From an uncultured Ectothiorhodospiraceae bacterium (lineage in GTDB: Bacteria > Pseudomonadota > Gammaproteobacteria > UBA9214): a stretch of DNA of 64,000 nucleotides. Shown here in pieces: positions 28,795-36,888 of this stretch. Made by a program: the position numbers and the translations under genes. The stretch is taken from NCBI GenBank assembly GCA_947259415.1, contig CAMYMI010000014.1, positions 1 through 64,000 of the forward strand. Direction: 5' to 3'. Each line of letters begins with the position of its first letter. Position 1 is the first letter of the stretch. The notes under the pieces are model-generated. The model searched no databases, was not told the origin of the DNA, and saw only the letters and a program-made list of their open reading frames with translations.

Positions 28795-29442
28795 ATGGAT
28801 ATTGCACAGACCATTGCCCTCACCATGGGCGTCGCCTGGGCCAGTGGCATCAACCTGTACGCCGCTATCTTTATGCTGGGATTCATGGGCACCACCGGCA
28901 ATCTCGAGCTGCCGCCGGACCTGCAGATACTCAGCGACCCGATGGTCATGCTCGCCGCGGGCTTCATGTACTGCGTCGAGTTCTTCGCCGACAAGGTCCC
29001 CGGTGTCGACACCGGTTGGGACGGCATTCATACCTTTATCCGCATACCGGCCGGAGCCATCCTGGCGGCCGGTGCCGTGGGTGAGGTCGGCACGGGCGCA
29101 CAGCTTGCTGCCATGGTTGCCGGTGGGACACTGGCCACCGGCAGTCACCTCACCAAGGCGGGCAGCCGCGTAATGATCAACACCTCGCCGGAGCCCTTCA
29201 GTAACTGGTTCGCCTCGGTGGGTGAGGATGTCGCGGTGATTGCCGGGCTGTGGGCCGCCTTGAATCACCCGGTGCTGTTCCTGGTGCTGCTGGGCCTGTT
29301 CATACTGCTGATGATCTGGCTGCTACCCAGGATCTGGCGTGGCATCAGGAAGGTATTCGGTTACCTGGGACGCCTGTTTGGCGCCAAGAGCCCTGATGCG
29401 GGTACCAATAATCCCACTGCCAACACCAAATCGCGGGAATGA
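28795..29442 (+). CDS. DUF4126 family integral membrane protein
   Basis: A 215-residue polytopic protein with about five hydrophobic segments. The family pattern is visible: ALTMGVAWASGINLYAAIFMLG, MLAAGFMYCVEFFADKVPGVDTGWDGIHT and GSHLTKAGSRVMINTSPEPFSNW. Function unknown. Its stop codon context, GAATGAAGCCCG, preserves what looks like the old ATGA overlap with the thioredoxin-like gene now 300 bp away. Confidence 0.85.
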   Translation: MDIAQTIALTMGVAWASGINLYAAIFMLGFMGTTGNLELPPDLQILSDPMVMLAAGFMYCVEFFADKVPGVDTGWDGIHTFIRIPAGAILAAGAVGEVGTGAQLAAMVAGGTLATGSHLTKAGSRVMINTSPEPFSNWFASVGEDVAVIAGLWAALNHPVLFLVLLGLFILLMIWLLPRIWRGIRKVFGYLGRLFGAKSPDAGTNNPTANTKSRE

Positions 29443-29450
29443 AGCCCGAA

Positions 29451-29757
29451 GACCTGCCCCACAAACTCCCTCTCCCACCGGAGGGTGTTATAAAACACGA
29501 AAACCCTTCTCCTTTGTGCCCGTTTTCTGGGTGTTCCGGGACTCTATTCAGTACCCCCTTGAGGGGTAGAAGGCTGGGATGAGGGGGTTAAAATCAGGTA
29601 GTTATCCTGTTTTATCCCCTCACCCTAACCCTCTCCCGGAGGGAGAGGGTACTTTTTACAACAACCCCTGTGATAGAAGGGACGCTCTTGTTTGTATTGA
29701 GGTGACTGGTATGCATACGTTTAAGACAATTCTAATCAAGGTTTGTGGGGCGCAGTG
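29451..29757. repeat. MITE-like element, copy 4, inserted between two formerly overlapping genes
   Basis: About 307 bp, left end CCTGCCCCACAAAC and right end GTTTGTGGGGCGCAGTG. Direct repeats AAGCCCGAA (29442-29450) and AAGCCCGGT (29758-29766) flank it. It holds the GGGAGAGGG palindromes and the nested CCCCCTTGAGGGG segment also seen at 19590. Its final GTG acts as the start codon of the next gene. Confidence 0.82.
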
Positions 29758-30297
29758 AAGCCCGGTAATTTCTCAATCACCCTGATCGTGCTGGTGCTGC
29801 TTGCGGTTGGCTATGTCACGTTGTCTCCTCGGGGACCGGCGACCAGCCCCGACATCACGCTGGTGACAACCGATGGTGAACAGCTGGCCCTGAACACCCT
29901 GCGTGGCCGGCCACTGCTGGTCATCTTCTGGGCAACCACCTGTTCGACTTGCCTCAGGGAGATGCCGCACCTGGTCGAACTCCACAAGGAACTGGCGCCA
30001 CGCGGCCTGAAGATCATCGGCATTGCCATGTACTACGACCCACCCAATCAAGTGCTGGCCATGCGCAAGTCGCGCAACATCCCGTATACTATTGCGCTGG
30101 ACCTGCGCGCCGAGGCCGCGCACGCCTTCGGGGATGTGCGCGTGACACCCAGCACCTTTCTGATTGCCCCGGATGGTGACATCGTCTACCGAAAAACCGG
30201 TGCACTGAATATAAACGGGGTGAGGCAAGACATCCTCGCCCTGCTGGACGCCAACACAACAACCGACCGGCCAGTATCAGCCGAACCGAAGAGTTAA
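29755..30297 (+). CDS. TlpA/ResA-like membrane-anchored thioredoxin
   Basis: A 180-residue periplasmic thiol-disulfide protein. It has an N-terminal membrane anchor (about residues 7-23), a redox motif CSTC at 63-66 (WATTCSTCLREMPHL), and the thioredoxin cis-proline region (VRVTPSTFLIAPDG). It likely reduces disulfides for cytochrome or metalloprotein maturation. The start GTG at 29755 is made by the end of an inserted MITE; a TTG at 29743 lies wholly inside the element. HemJ follows after 28 bp. Confidence 0.88.
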   Translation: MKPGNFSITLIVLVLLAVGYVTLSPRGPATSPDITLVTTDGEQLALNTLRGRPLLVIFWATTCSTCLREMPHLVELHKELAPRGLKIIGIAMYYDPPNQVLAMRKSRNIPYTIALDLRAEAAHAFGDVRVTPSTFLIAPDGDIVYRKTGALNINGVRQDILALLDANTTTDRPVSAEPKS

Positions 30298-30325
30298 CCC
30301 ACAACAACCGTTACAGTGACACCCT

Positions 30326-30748
30326 ATGCTCTGGATCAAGGCCCTGCACATCATCTTCCTGGTAACCTGGTTTGCCGGACTGTTCTACCTGCCCCGGCTG
30401 TTTGTCTATCACGCCGATGCCCGCGACGAGGCCAGTCATGCACGTTTCCTGGTCATGGAACGCAAGCTGTTTGCCATCATGACCATCGGCGCCGTGCTGA
30501 CCGCCATCTTCGGTGTCTGGCTGCTGATAGACTACGCCTGGCTGGCCTACCAGCATACGGGCTGGTTGATCACAAAGCTGGTCCTGGTGGTACTGCTGAT
30601 CGCCTACCACGTCTCTTGTGCCTATGTGATCCGCGCCTTCAGCGAGGAGCACAACCGGCACAGTCATGTGTACTATCGCTGGTACAATGAAGTCCCTACA
30701 TTCCTGCTCATCGCCATCGTGTTCCTGGCCGTGGTGAAACCCTTCTGA
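30326..30748 (+). CDS. hemJ: Protoporphyrinogen IX oxidase HemJ
   Basis: A 140-residue, four-helix inner-membrane protein (UPF0093/HemJ) that oxidises protoporphyrinogen IX in heme synthesis. Diagnostic features are the N-terminal LWIKALHIIFLVTWFAGLFYLPRLFVYH with its conserved His, and the later helices with WLLIDY and KLVLVVLLIAYH. It is co-directional with the TlpA-like gene, which fits heme or cytochrome biogenesis. Confidence 0.93.
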   Translation: MLWIKALHIIFLVTWFAGLFYLPRLFVYHADARDEASHARFLVMERKLFAIMTIGAVLTAIFGVWLLIDYAWLAYQHTGWLITKLVLVVLLIAYHVSCAYVIRAFSEEHNRHSHVYYRWYNEVPTFLLIAIVFLAVVKPF

Positions 30749-30776
30749 GCACCGGGAAAAGGGTAAGTCGCCCGGA

Positions 30777-30814
30777 TTCGGGTTACAATATAAAGTTCGG
30801 GTTACAATATAAAG
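30777..30814 (+). repeat. Perfect 19-bp tandem duplication upstream of yggX
   Basis: Two adjacent identical copies (30777-30795 and 30796-30814) of TTCGGGTTACAATATAAAG. Each contains a TACAAT hexamer, so a -10 element may be doubled. Confidence 0.85.
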
Positions 30815-30842
30815 AAAGACTGCTGAGCAGAGGTACACACAC

Positions 30843-31127
30843 ATGAGCCGTATTGTTAATTGCGTCGTACTCAAGCGGGAGGCCGAGGGTCTGGATGCAC
30901 CACCACATCCCGGCTCGCTGGGTGAGCGAATTTACGAGAATGTATCCAGTGAAGGCTGGCAGAAGTGGCTCGAGCGCCTGACCATGATTATCAACGAAAA
31001 CGGGCTCAACACCGCCGACCCCGCCAGCATCGAGGTCATCGAAAAGCACATGGTGGGCTTCCTGTTCAGTGAAGGCGATTACGGCGCCGCCCCCGAGGGC
31101 TTCAAACCACCGGGCGCCAAGAAATAG
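30843..31127 (+). CDS. yggX: Fe(2+)-trafficking/oxidative damage protection protein YggX
   Basis: A 94-residue protein that protects Fe-S enzymes from oxidative damage. The sequence RIVNCVVLKREAEGLD...PPHPGSLGERIYENVSSEGW is highly typical and includes the single conserved cysteine. AGAGG lies upstream of ATG 30843. Confidence 0.96.
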   Translation: MSRIVNCVVLKREAEGLDAPPHPGSLGERIYENVSSEGWQKWLERLTMIINENGLNTADPASIEVIEKHMVGFLFSEGDYGAAPEGFKPPGAKK

Positions 31128-31632
31128 CCGCAGGGTGCGTTCCACGCACCGTAGTTCCCGGTAGGAGCGCCCCGTGGCGCGATCAATCACAGACAGGTCG
31201 AATTAGGTGCACAGCACCGTAATCAGAGAATGACCGCCTCCGTATTAAAAACAAATCAGCCACGGAAGCATGCGGAAAGATTAAAATAATAACTGCAATT
31301 TTGTAGGGTGCGCCGTGCGTACAAATGTTGCGCTTGACTCAATAATCATCCCTACATTTACAGTAGCAGGTTGTCTCCGCGATCGCGCTTGCGAAGCGCT
31401 CCTACAGGTGCTTCTTATTGTTGTAGTGCAGCAGGTTGGGCAAAGCGCAGCGTGCCCAACAGAGGATGATCATGACGGGCACGGCCAATTGGCCTTTGCC
31501 CATCCTACGAGATAGTTATGTCGTTGAGCCAGCAGGCTACGGTAACTTTTCCTTGTTGTTTTGAATATTTTTCTTTGCGCTTTCTTTGCGCCCTTTGCGT
31601 CTCTGCGGTGAATATTTCGGTTTTTCAACGCT
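31128..31632. other. Non-coding repeat-rich spacer
   Basis: About 500 bp without a gene. It holds GTAGGAGCGC...GCGCTCCTAC REP-like palindromes (31161 and 31390 areas), GTAGGGTGCG-type pieces, and a half copy of the GCAAAGACGC-type element (31571-31612). Confidence 0.6.
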
Positions 31633-32937
31633 TCATCTCGCCTCTCCCCGCCCGTCTTTCAGTACCATTTTCGGTGCCACGACAATCTTCAGCTTGGCAT
31701 AGGCCGCTCGCAGGGCCGCCTCGGTCTCCGCGGGGGTCGCCGCACGCGCGAACATAAAGCCAAGGTAACTCGCGCCTTCCGGCAAGGGCACGAGTTCATA
31801 GCCTTCGCGGATGTTAATCAGGATCTCCTCGATGCCGGGCACCGCGCGCGCGCCGGTAATCCCCTCGATGCGCCGCAGGATTCCGCCCTGTTGTATCGGG
31901 ATCATCAACACCCCGGCGGCGCCGGCGTGTGGCGTAACCGGTAACGGCTGGTCGACAGCATGTGAAATCACCAGATCTTCCAGGCCCTGGCCGGTACCGA
32001 ACTGCAGCAGGCGCGCGCACTCCCCGCCAATGGTCCGGGCAGCAACCTCCATAATCACGCCATCATCCCCGCTGATGCGCACCTCGGCATGCACTGGTCC
32101 CTCCTCCAGGCCCAGTGCCTGGCAGGCCTGCTCGACGCGCCGTGTGATCCGCGCCTGGATGGCCGCAGCGTGGCGTGAAGGGGTGATGTAGTAGGTCTCC
32201 TCGAAGAACGGGCCTTCCAGCGGGTCCGGCTTGTCAAACAGGGCCAATACATCCAGCCGGCCTTCATGCAGCAACCCTTCCAGCGCGACCTCGGCTCCGG
32301 AAATGAACCCCTCGACCAGCAGGTGGGTCGTGGCAAAGGTCTCCCGGGTCGTTTCAACGGCGAGGATCGCCCGCACCCGTTCACAAGCGGCAAGCAATTC
32401 GGCAGGACCGTCGGCACGAATCACCCCCCGGCTTGCCGACAGCACCAGCGGCTTGACCACGCAGGGATAATCGAGGCCCTCCAGCTGAGGCGCAAGTGTG
32501 CGCTTCAGATCGATGCGACGGAAAGGCGGGACCGGGACGCCTGCATCCGCCAGCGCCTGGCGTGACAGGTCCTTGCGGCGCGAGTTCCGGGCGGACCGGG
32601 GCGGGTTGTGTGGCAGGCCCAGGGCTTCGGCGATACGGCTGGCGAGTTCCACACTGGCATCATCGGTCGCCACCACACCGGCAAACGGCTGCGCGGCATT
32701 GGCAGCCAGCAACCGCTCCAGGGCAGCCGGGTCTTCCAGGTCGATATGCAGGCCGTCAGCGATCTCGCTGACCAGGGAGTAGCGCCCCTCGGAGGCAACC
32801 AAAGCATCGATGCCCCGTCGCCGGGCGGCGTCAAGATAGGAAACAGTTCGGTAACTGTTCGGGGGGGCAATCAGCAGGAGGCGGGTACCCCGCCTCCCGG
32901 GGCTGTCAACCTCAGGCACAACCTCCGCCGGCCGCAC
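31633..32937 (-). CDS. ATP-grasp domain enzyme
   Basis: A 434-residue protein with an N-terminal Rossmann-like preATP-grasp domain (RLLLIAPPNSYRTVSYLDAARRRG) and an ATP-grasp core (YPCVVKPLVLSASRGV, LLVEGFISGAEVALEG, HAEVRISGDDGVIMEVAARTIGG). It resembles carboxylate-amine ligases such as PurK/BtrJ-like enzymes; the substrate is not predictable. A GTG start overlaps the preceding IscA-like gene by 26 bp (the GTG at 32919 is an alternative with a shorter overlap), so the two are translationally coupled. Confidence 0.82.
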   Translation of the reverse strand: MRPAEVVPEVDSPGRRGTRLLLIAPPNSYRTVSYLDAARRRGIDALVASEGRYSLVSEIADGLHIDLEDPAALERLLAANAAQPFAGVVATDDASVELASRIAEALGLPHNPPRSARNSRRKDLSRQALADAGVPVPPFRRIDLKRTLAPQLEGLDYPCVVKPLVLSASRGVIRADGPAELLAACERVRAILAVETTRETFATTHLLVEGFISGAEVALEGLLHEGRLDVLALFDKPDPLEGPFFEETYYITPSRHAAAIQARITRRVEQACQALGLEEGPVHAEVRISGDDGVIMEVAARTIGGECARLLQFGTGQGLEDLVISHAVDQPLPVTPHAGAAGVLMIPIQQGGILRRIEGITGARAVPGIEEILINIREGYELVPLPEGASYLGFMFARAATPAETEAALRAAYAKLKIVVAPKMVLKDGRGEAR

Positions 32938-33301
32938 CGCAGGCGCCGCAGGTGCCCGACCCGCCGGTCATGGCGAAGGCGTTGTTGAAGACAAAACTGG
33001 CGCCCGTGGGACGTTCGACATAATCGATCTCCACGCCACGCAGGTAGTTCAGCGCCACGGCATCGACATAGACATTGAAGCCCTCTTCCCGGCGCATATA
33101 GTCGTATTCCGTCTGCTTGTCGGTGAAGGTCATGCCGTAACCCATGCCGCCGCAGCCACCACCCGAGACGAACACGCGGATTGCCTGCAGATCATCCTCC
33201 TCGACCTGGGTGAAGAGCTCGGCCATTTTCGCGCGCGCGGCCGGTGTTAGGCTCACATCGGATTCGCTGAGTGTCATCATTTCGCTTGCTGCTACTGCCA
33301 T
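32912..33301 (-). CDS. IscA/HesB-like Fe-S carrier with atypical C-terminal cysteines
   Basis: A 129-residue A-type carrier homologue with C50 in SGGGCGGMGYGM. At the end it has C118, C121 and C128 (GTCGACGAAGGGCA), not the usual C-G-C. The spacing C-x2-C-x6-C may bind a cluster differently. ATG 33301 is chosen because family sequence starts there. It is a second A-type carrier besides ErpA at 14 kb and is coupled to an ATP-grasp enzyme. Confidence 0.85.
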   Translation of the reverse strand: MAVAASEMMTLSESDVSLTPAARAKMAELFTQVEEDDLQAIRVFVSGGGCGGMGYGMTFTDKQTEYDYMRREEGFNVYVDAVALNYLRGVEIDYVERPTGASFVFNNAFAMTGGSGTCGACGAAGGGCA

Positions 33302-33523
33302 TTTGAACCTCGTCTGAAAAAACGGTTTGAAAAACGGTTGACTGTTAGACCCAATATAAACCCAGTTTGTCAGGTATGCCACCTAATATTGATGGTTGCA
33401 GCCAGGTGGTTGCCAGTGGCCCTAAGATCCAGTTAATCGAGTGTTTTATTCATTTTAACAGGTCGATAGATCGGTATTTCGCCATGTTCGAATTACCATT
33501 AAATGAATTAAAAATATTGTAAA

Positions 33524-33561
33524 TGATAATGATTTGCATTTAGTTTAGTATTGGGTAGAAT
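33524..33561 (+). promoter_or_regulatory. Fur box overlapping a sigma-70 promoter
   Basis: TGATAATGATTTGCA (33524-33538) matches the 7-1-7 Fur consensus TGATAATNATTATCA at all but two of the fourteen specified bases. It overlaps -35 TTGCAT (33534-33539); after a 16-bp spacer comes -10 TAGAAT (33556-33561). The arrangement predicts iron repression of the porin gene. Confidence 0.75.
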
Positions 33562-33600
33562 ATCAGTTATTCGTAATACGTTGAACTTGGAGAAGCCCAC

Positions 33601-34842
33601 ATGAAACGCCCGATATTGATTACTTCACTGCTTGCCAGTCTGCTCATCACGGCACCCAGCATCCATGCTGCCACGCCGACCGTCGAGGAACTCTGGAAGA
33701 TCATCCAGGAGCAGCAGGCGGAAATCGAGGCGCTGAAGAAGCAGCAACATAGCACCGAACAAAAGGCGGTCGCCGCTGACGAGAAGGCCGAGGCCGCGGT
33801 CGAGGCCGTGGAGGAAACCGCGACCACTACCGGCAACTGGTCTGACAAGACCCACATCGGGGGATATGGCGAGCTGCACTACAACAACATCGATGCAGAT
33901 GATTCCGATAATGATAAAGATGAAATCGACTTCCACCGTTTCGTGCTGTTCTTCGGTCACGAATTCACCGACCGCCTGCGCTTCAATTCTGAACTTGAAT
34001 TCGAACATGCCTTGACGAAAGATACCGCAGATGGCTCCGGCCCGGGCGAGGTCGAACTGGAACAGGCTTACCTCGAGTACGACATCAATGACCAGCTGGC
34101 CACCCGTGGCGGCCTGTTCATCCTGCCCATCGGCATCCTGAACGAGACCCACGAACCGAACACCTTCTACGGCGTGGAGCGCAACGACGTCGAGAACATC
34201 ATTATCCCGACCACCTGGTGGGCCGGTGGTGCGGGCCTCAGCGGGCATTACCCCAATGGCATCAGCTGGGACCTGGCCATTCACGAGGGCCTCAAGATCC
34301 CTACCAGTGGGAGTAGTGCATTCCGTGTCCGCAGCGGACGCCAGAAAACGGCTGAGGCCGATGCCAGTGATTTTGCCTACACCGGCCGGGTGAAATACTC
34401 CGGCATCCCCGGACTGGAACTCGCCGCCAGCCTGCACTACCAGTCGGATGCCTCTCAGGTCAGCGGCGACGGGCTGGACGACGGCCTGTTGTTCGAAACC
34501 CATGCCGTCTACCAGAATGGTCCCTTTGCCCTGCGCGCCCTGTATGCCGAGTGGAACTTTGACGGCAGCGGTGTGGAGGCCGCGGGCGCCGATGAACAGA
34601 AGGGCTGGTACCTGGAACCCAGCTTCAAGCCGCGTGAGGACCTCGGTCTTTATGCCCGTTACGAGGACATCGAAGGCGCGCGCGATCGGGACCAGTTCGA
34701 CCAGTGGGAAATCGGTCTGAACTACTGGCCGCACCAAGCCGTGGTGCTGAAGGCCGATTACCGCAACCGTGATCACGATCTGTCCACGGAATCCGGCCGT
34801 GACTTTGATGCCTTCGACCTCGGCATCGGTTACCACTTCTAA
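33601..34842 (+). CDS. Iron-regulated outer-membrane porin (OprO/OprP-like)
   Basis: A 413-residue protein with a signal peptide (ends HAA-TP), a short coiled coil (about 30-60, EELWKIIQEQQAEIEALKKQQ), then a beta barrel starting at HIGGYGELHYNN and ending in the aromatic YHF that porins use for assembly. The barrel resembles phosphate-selective porin O/P types. Strong acidic loops (DADDSDNDKDE) could bind cations. It is first in a Fur-boxed cluster with an FMN-binding protein and a PepSY protein. Confidence 0.85.
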   Translation: MKRPILITSLLASLLITAPSIHAATPTVEELWKIIQEQQAEIEALKKQQHSTEQKAVAADEKAEAAVEAVEETATTTGNWSDKTHIGGYGELHYNNIDADDSDNDKDEIDFHRFVLFFGHEFTDRLRFNSELEFEHALTKDTADGSGPGEVELEQAYLEYDINDQLATRGGLFILPIGILNETHEPNTFYGVERNDVENIIIPTTWWAGGAGLSGHYPNGISWDLAIHEGLKIPTSGSSAFRVRSGRQKTAEADASDFAYTGRVKYSGIPGLELAASLHYQSDASQVSGDGLDDGLLFETHAVYQNGPFALRALYAEWNFDGSGVEAAGADEQKGWYLEPSFKPREDLGLYARYEDIEGARDRDQFDQWEIGLNYWPHQAVVLKADYRNRDHDLSTESGRDFDAFDLGIGYHF

Positions 34843-34863
34843 TCGCACATCCGGAAATGGCTC

Positions 34864-34897
34864 AAGGGCAGGGGATTATCCCCTGCCCTTCTTTGTC
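34864..34897 (+). terminator. Hairpin between porin and FMN-binding gene
   Basis: AAGGGCAGGGG and CCCCTGCCCTT form an 11-bp stem followed by CTTTG. It probably attenuates transcription into the downstream redox genes. Confidence 0.7.
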
Positions 34898-34906
34898 CTA
34901 GAGACC

Positions 34907-35431
34907 ATGCGCAACCTCCTGACTCTCCTGCTGCTGGTTTCGCTTGGCACCTCTGTGCAGGCGCGTGGCGTCTACCAGACACCGGATGACTTCCTGGCCG
35001 AGGTCTTTGAAGGCAGCCCGCCCAAGGCCGCCGTCATCTGGCTGCGCGGCAAGGTCAAGACCGCGGCCGCCGACATCCTGGGGCACAACTACCCCGCGCT
35101 GCGCATCCGCTACTGGGGTGAGGCCAAGCGCACCGCCTGGATACTGGAGGAGATCGGCAAGGAGAAGCCCATCACCGTCGGCCTGGTGGTTGAAGACAAT
35201 GCCTTGAAAAACATCCGGGTGCTGGAATTCCGGGAGAGCCGCGGCTGGGAGGTGCGCCACGGCTTTTTCACCGACCAGTTCAACGGCGCCCGGCTAACCG
35301 AAGAGCAGAAACTTGACCGCTCTATCGACGGCATCTCCGGCGCCACCCTGTCGGTGTGGGCGCTGAAAAAACTTGCCCGCCTCGCCCTTTACCTGCACAG
35401 TCAGACCCCGTACGCCCATGACCCGCCATAA
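34907..35431 (+). CDS. Exported FMN-binding domain protein (predicted ApbE-flavinylated)
   Basis: A 174-residue protein with a signal peptide (1-19, ending VQA) and an FMN_bind domain. The flavinylation motif DGISGATLS carries T147, the residue that ApbE links to FMN in NqrC/RnfG-type proteins (family knowledge). It lies 64 bp after the porin gene and overlaps the PepSY gene by 14 bp. It is predicted to move electrons in the periplasm. No apbE is in the window. Confidence 0.85.
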   Translation: MRNLLTLLLLVSLGTSVQARGVYQTPDDFLAEVFEGSPPKAAVIWLRGKVKTAAADILGHNYPALRIRYWGEAKRTAWILEEIGKEKPITVGLVVEDNALKNIRVLEFRESRGWEVRHGFFTDQFNGARLTEEQKLDRSIDGISGATLSVWALKKLARLALYLHSQTPYAHDPP

Positions 35432-36233
35432 GAAAAAACCACCTGCCAAGCTATTGCGTTCGTTGTTCATCTGGCACCGCTACATCGGACTGGCAGCGGC
35501 CCTGTTCGTGTTCATCCTGGCCCTCACCGGCCTGGTGCTGAATCACACCGACGAACTTGGGCTGGACGCACGCCATGTGCAGTCGGACACCCTGCTGGAC
35601 TGGTACGGTGTGCATGCACCAGCATCCATCACCAGCTACCCGGTGGACGAACATATCCTTTCCGGGGTGGGCAAGCAGATCTACTGGAACACGCTGCGTG
35701 TGCCGCAGGTCGACGGTCCATTGCTGGGTGCGCTCAGGTTTTCCGACCTGGTTGTGGCCGCCGTGAAGGGCGGTTTATTACTGTTTACGCTCGATGGTGA
35801 ACTCATCGAGCGACTTGGGGGGAGTGCAGGCGTGCCAGCCGGCATGCTGGCCATCGGGCTTACGCCGGCCGGCAAACTTGCCATCCGTGCCGCACACGGT
35901 TTCTACCAGACCGACAGCGACTTCCTCGAGTGGCGCGAGACCGACACCCTGAATCACGTCACCTGGGCCTCAGCCATTGAAACGCCGGATCCGTTACATG
36001 CGGCACTGGTCGCTGCCTACCGCGGCAGCGGCCTGTCGCTGGAACGCGTGCTGCTCGACCTGCACAGCGGCCGCATCCTCGGCAACTGGGGGGTCTACCT
36101 CATGGACGCCGCGGCCATCCTGTTTCTGCTGCTCGCCATTAGCGGGGTATGGCTATGGGCCAAACGCCGCGCCAGCGCCCGGGAACACCAGCGACGCCGG
36201 GAGCTGCACGAGAAACACGCAAAAGAAACATAG
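35418..36233 (+). CDS. PepSY-associated transmembrane protein
   Basis: A 271-residue inner-membrane protein. TM1 (LFIWHRYIGLAAALFVFILALTG) and a C-terminal TM (YLMDAAAILFLLLAISGVWLWAKRR) frame a periplasmic PepSY-like domain. Histidines in WHRYIG and LNHTDE lie at the membrane faces, as in PepSY reductases that may bind heme. It is coupled to the flavoprotein gene by a 14-bp overlap. It is probably the electron donor across the inner membrane for the flavoprotein; this is inference. Confidence 0.82.
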   Translation: MTRHKKKPPAKLLRSLFIWHRYIGLAAALFVFILALTGLVLNHTDELGLDARHVQSDTLLDWYGVHAPASITSYPVDEHILSGVGKQIYWNTLRVPQVDGPLLGALRFSDLVVAAVKGGLLLFTLDGELIERLGGSAGVPAGMLAIGLTPAGKLAIRAAHGFYQTDSDFLEWRETDTLNHVTWASAIETPDPLHAALVAAYRGSGLSLERVLLDLHSGRILGNWGVYLMDAAAILFLLLAISGVWLWAKRRASAREHQRRRELHEKHAKET

Positions 36234-36888
36234 AACCTGTAGGTCAGATTAGCGCAGTGTAACCCGACAAACTCCTACCCCCTCTCCCTCCGGGACGACT
36301 CCAGGAATAGAGGAGGTAGAATGAAGTTCGGAACCCGAATCGAGAAGGTTGGGGTGAGGGGATAAATAATCTGTAGGAGAGCACCGCAGGCGCGATTGAA
36401 TATTCTCAAATCGCCACGGAACCACACGGAATTACACGGAAATAAATAACCCGCAGGGATGGGCAAAGGCCACCGGCCGTGCCTGTCAATACGCCCTGTT
36501 GATCACGCAGCGCTTTGCCTACAGGGATGGTCGCTCCCTGCATCCTGCCTTCCGCGACACTCGTACATCCTTGTACATCGTAGGTAAGTGGCTTAAGCCG
36601 TCATTGCGAGAGAAAGAAGCCTGGTTCTGATCAGCGGTAATGGAATCAGATCAGAAAAGAAATATCTGGATTCCGGCTTGTACCGGAATGACGCAAGAGC
36701 AAAGAGGCTGTCTGACCGTGATTGCGCGGGATTGAAACGGTGGGACAACGTATAACTATCTGAAAAAAAAACGGTCTGAGATTGCTCGGCTAACCGCGAA
36801 CTAAGGTAACAGCGACAAATATTCCAAAACCCACTTGAGGACGTATAATTCTCCCCTCTCTCCTGCAAAGCAATTCGTCTCCCGCATC
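36234..36888. other. Non-coding repeat-rich spacer
   Basis: About 650 bp with no credible gene. It contains a rearranged MITE core (36278-36363), a GTAGGAG-type piece, a CCACGGAA/CACACGGAA/TACACGGAA run (36415-36443), and a TGGATTCCGG...CCGGAATGAC palindrome (about 36668-36694). Confidence 0.6.

Noticed and set aside
30311-30874. 187-codon open frame opposite hemJ
   Set aside because: Antisense shadow across hemJ and the yggX upstream region.
33625-34848. 407-codon open frame opposite the porin gene
   Set aside because: Antisense shadow; the plus strand encodes a complete signal-peptide-plus-barrel protein with promoter and Fur box.
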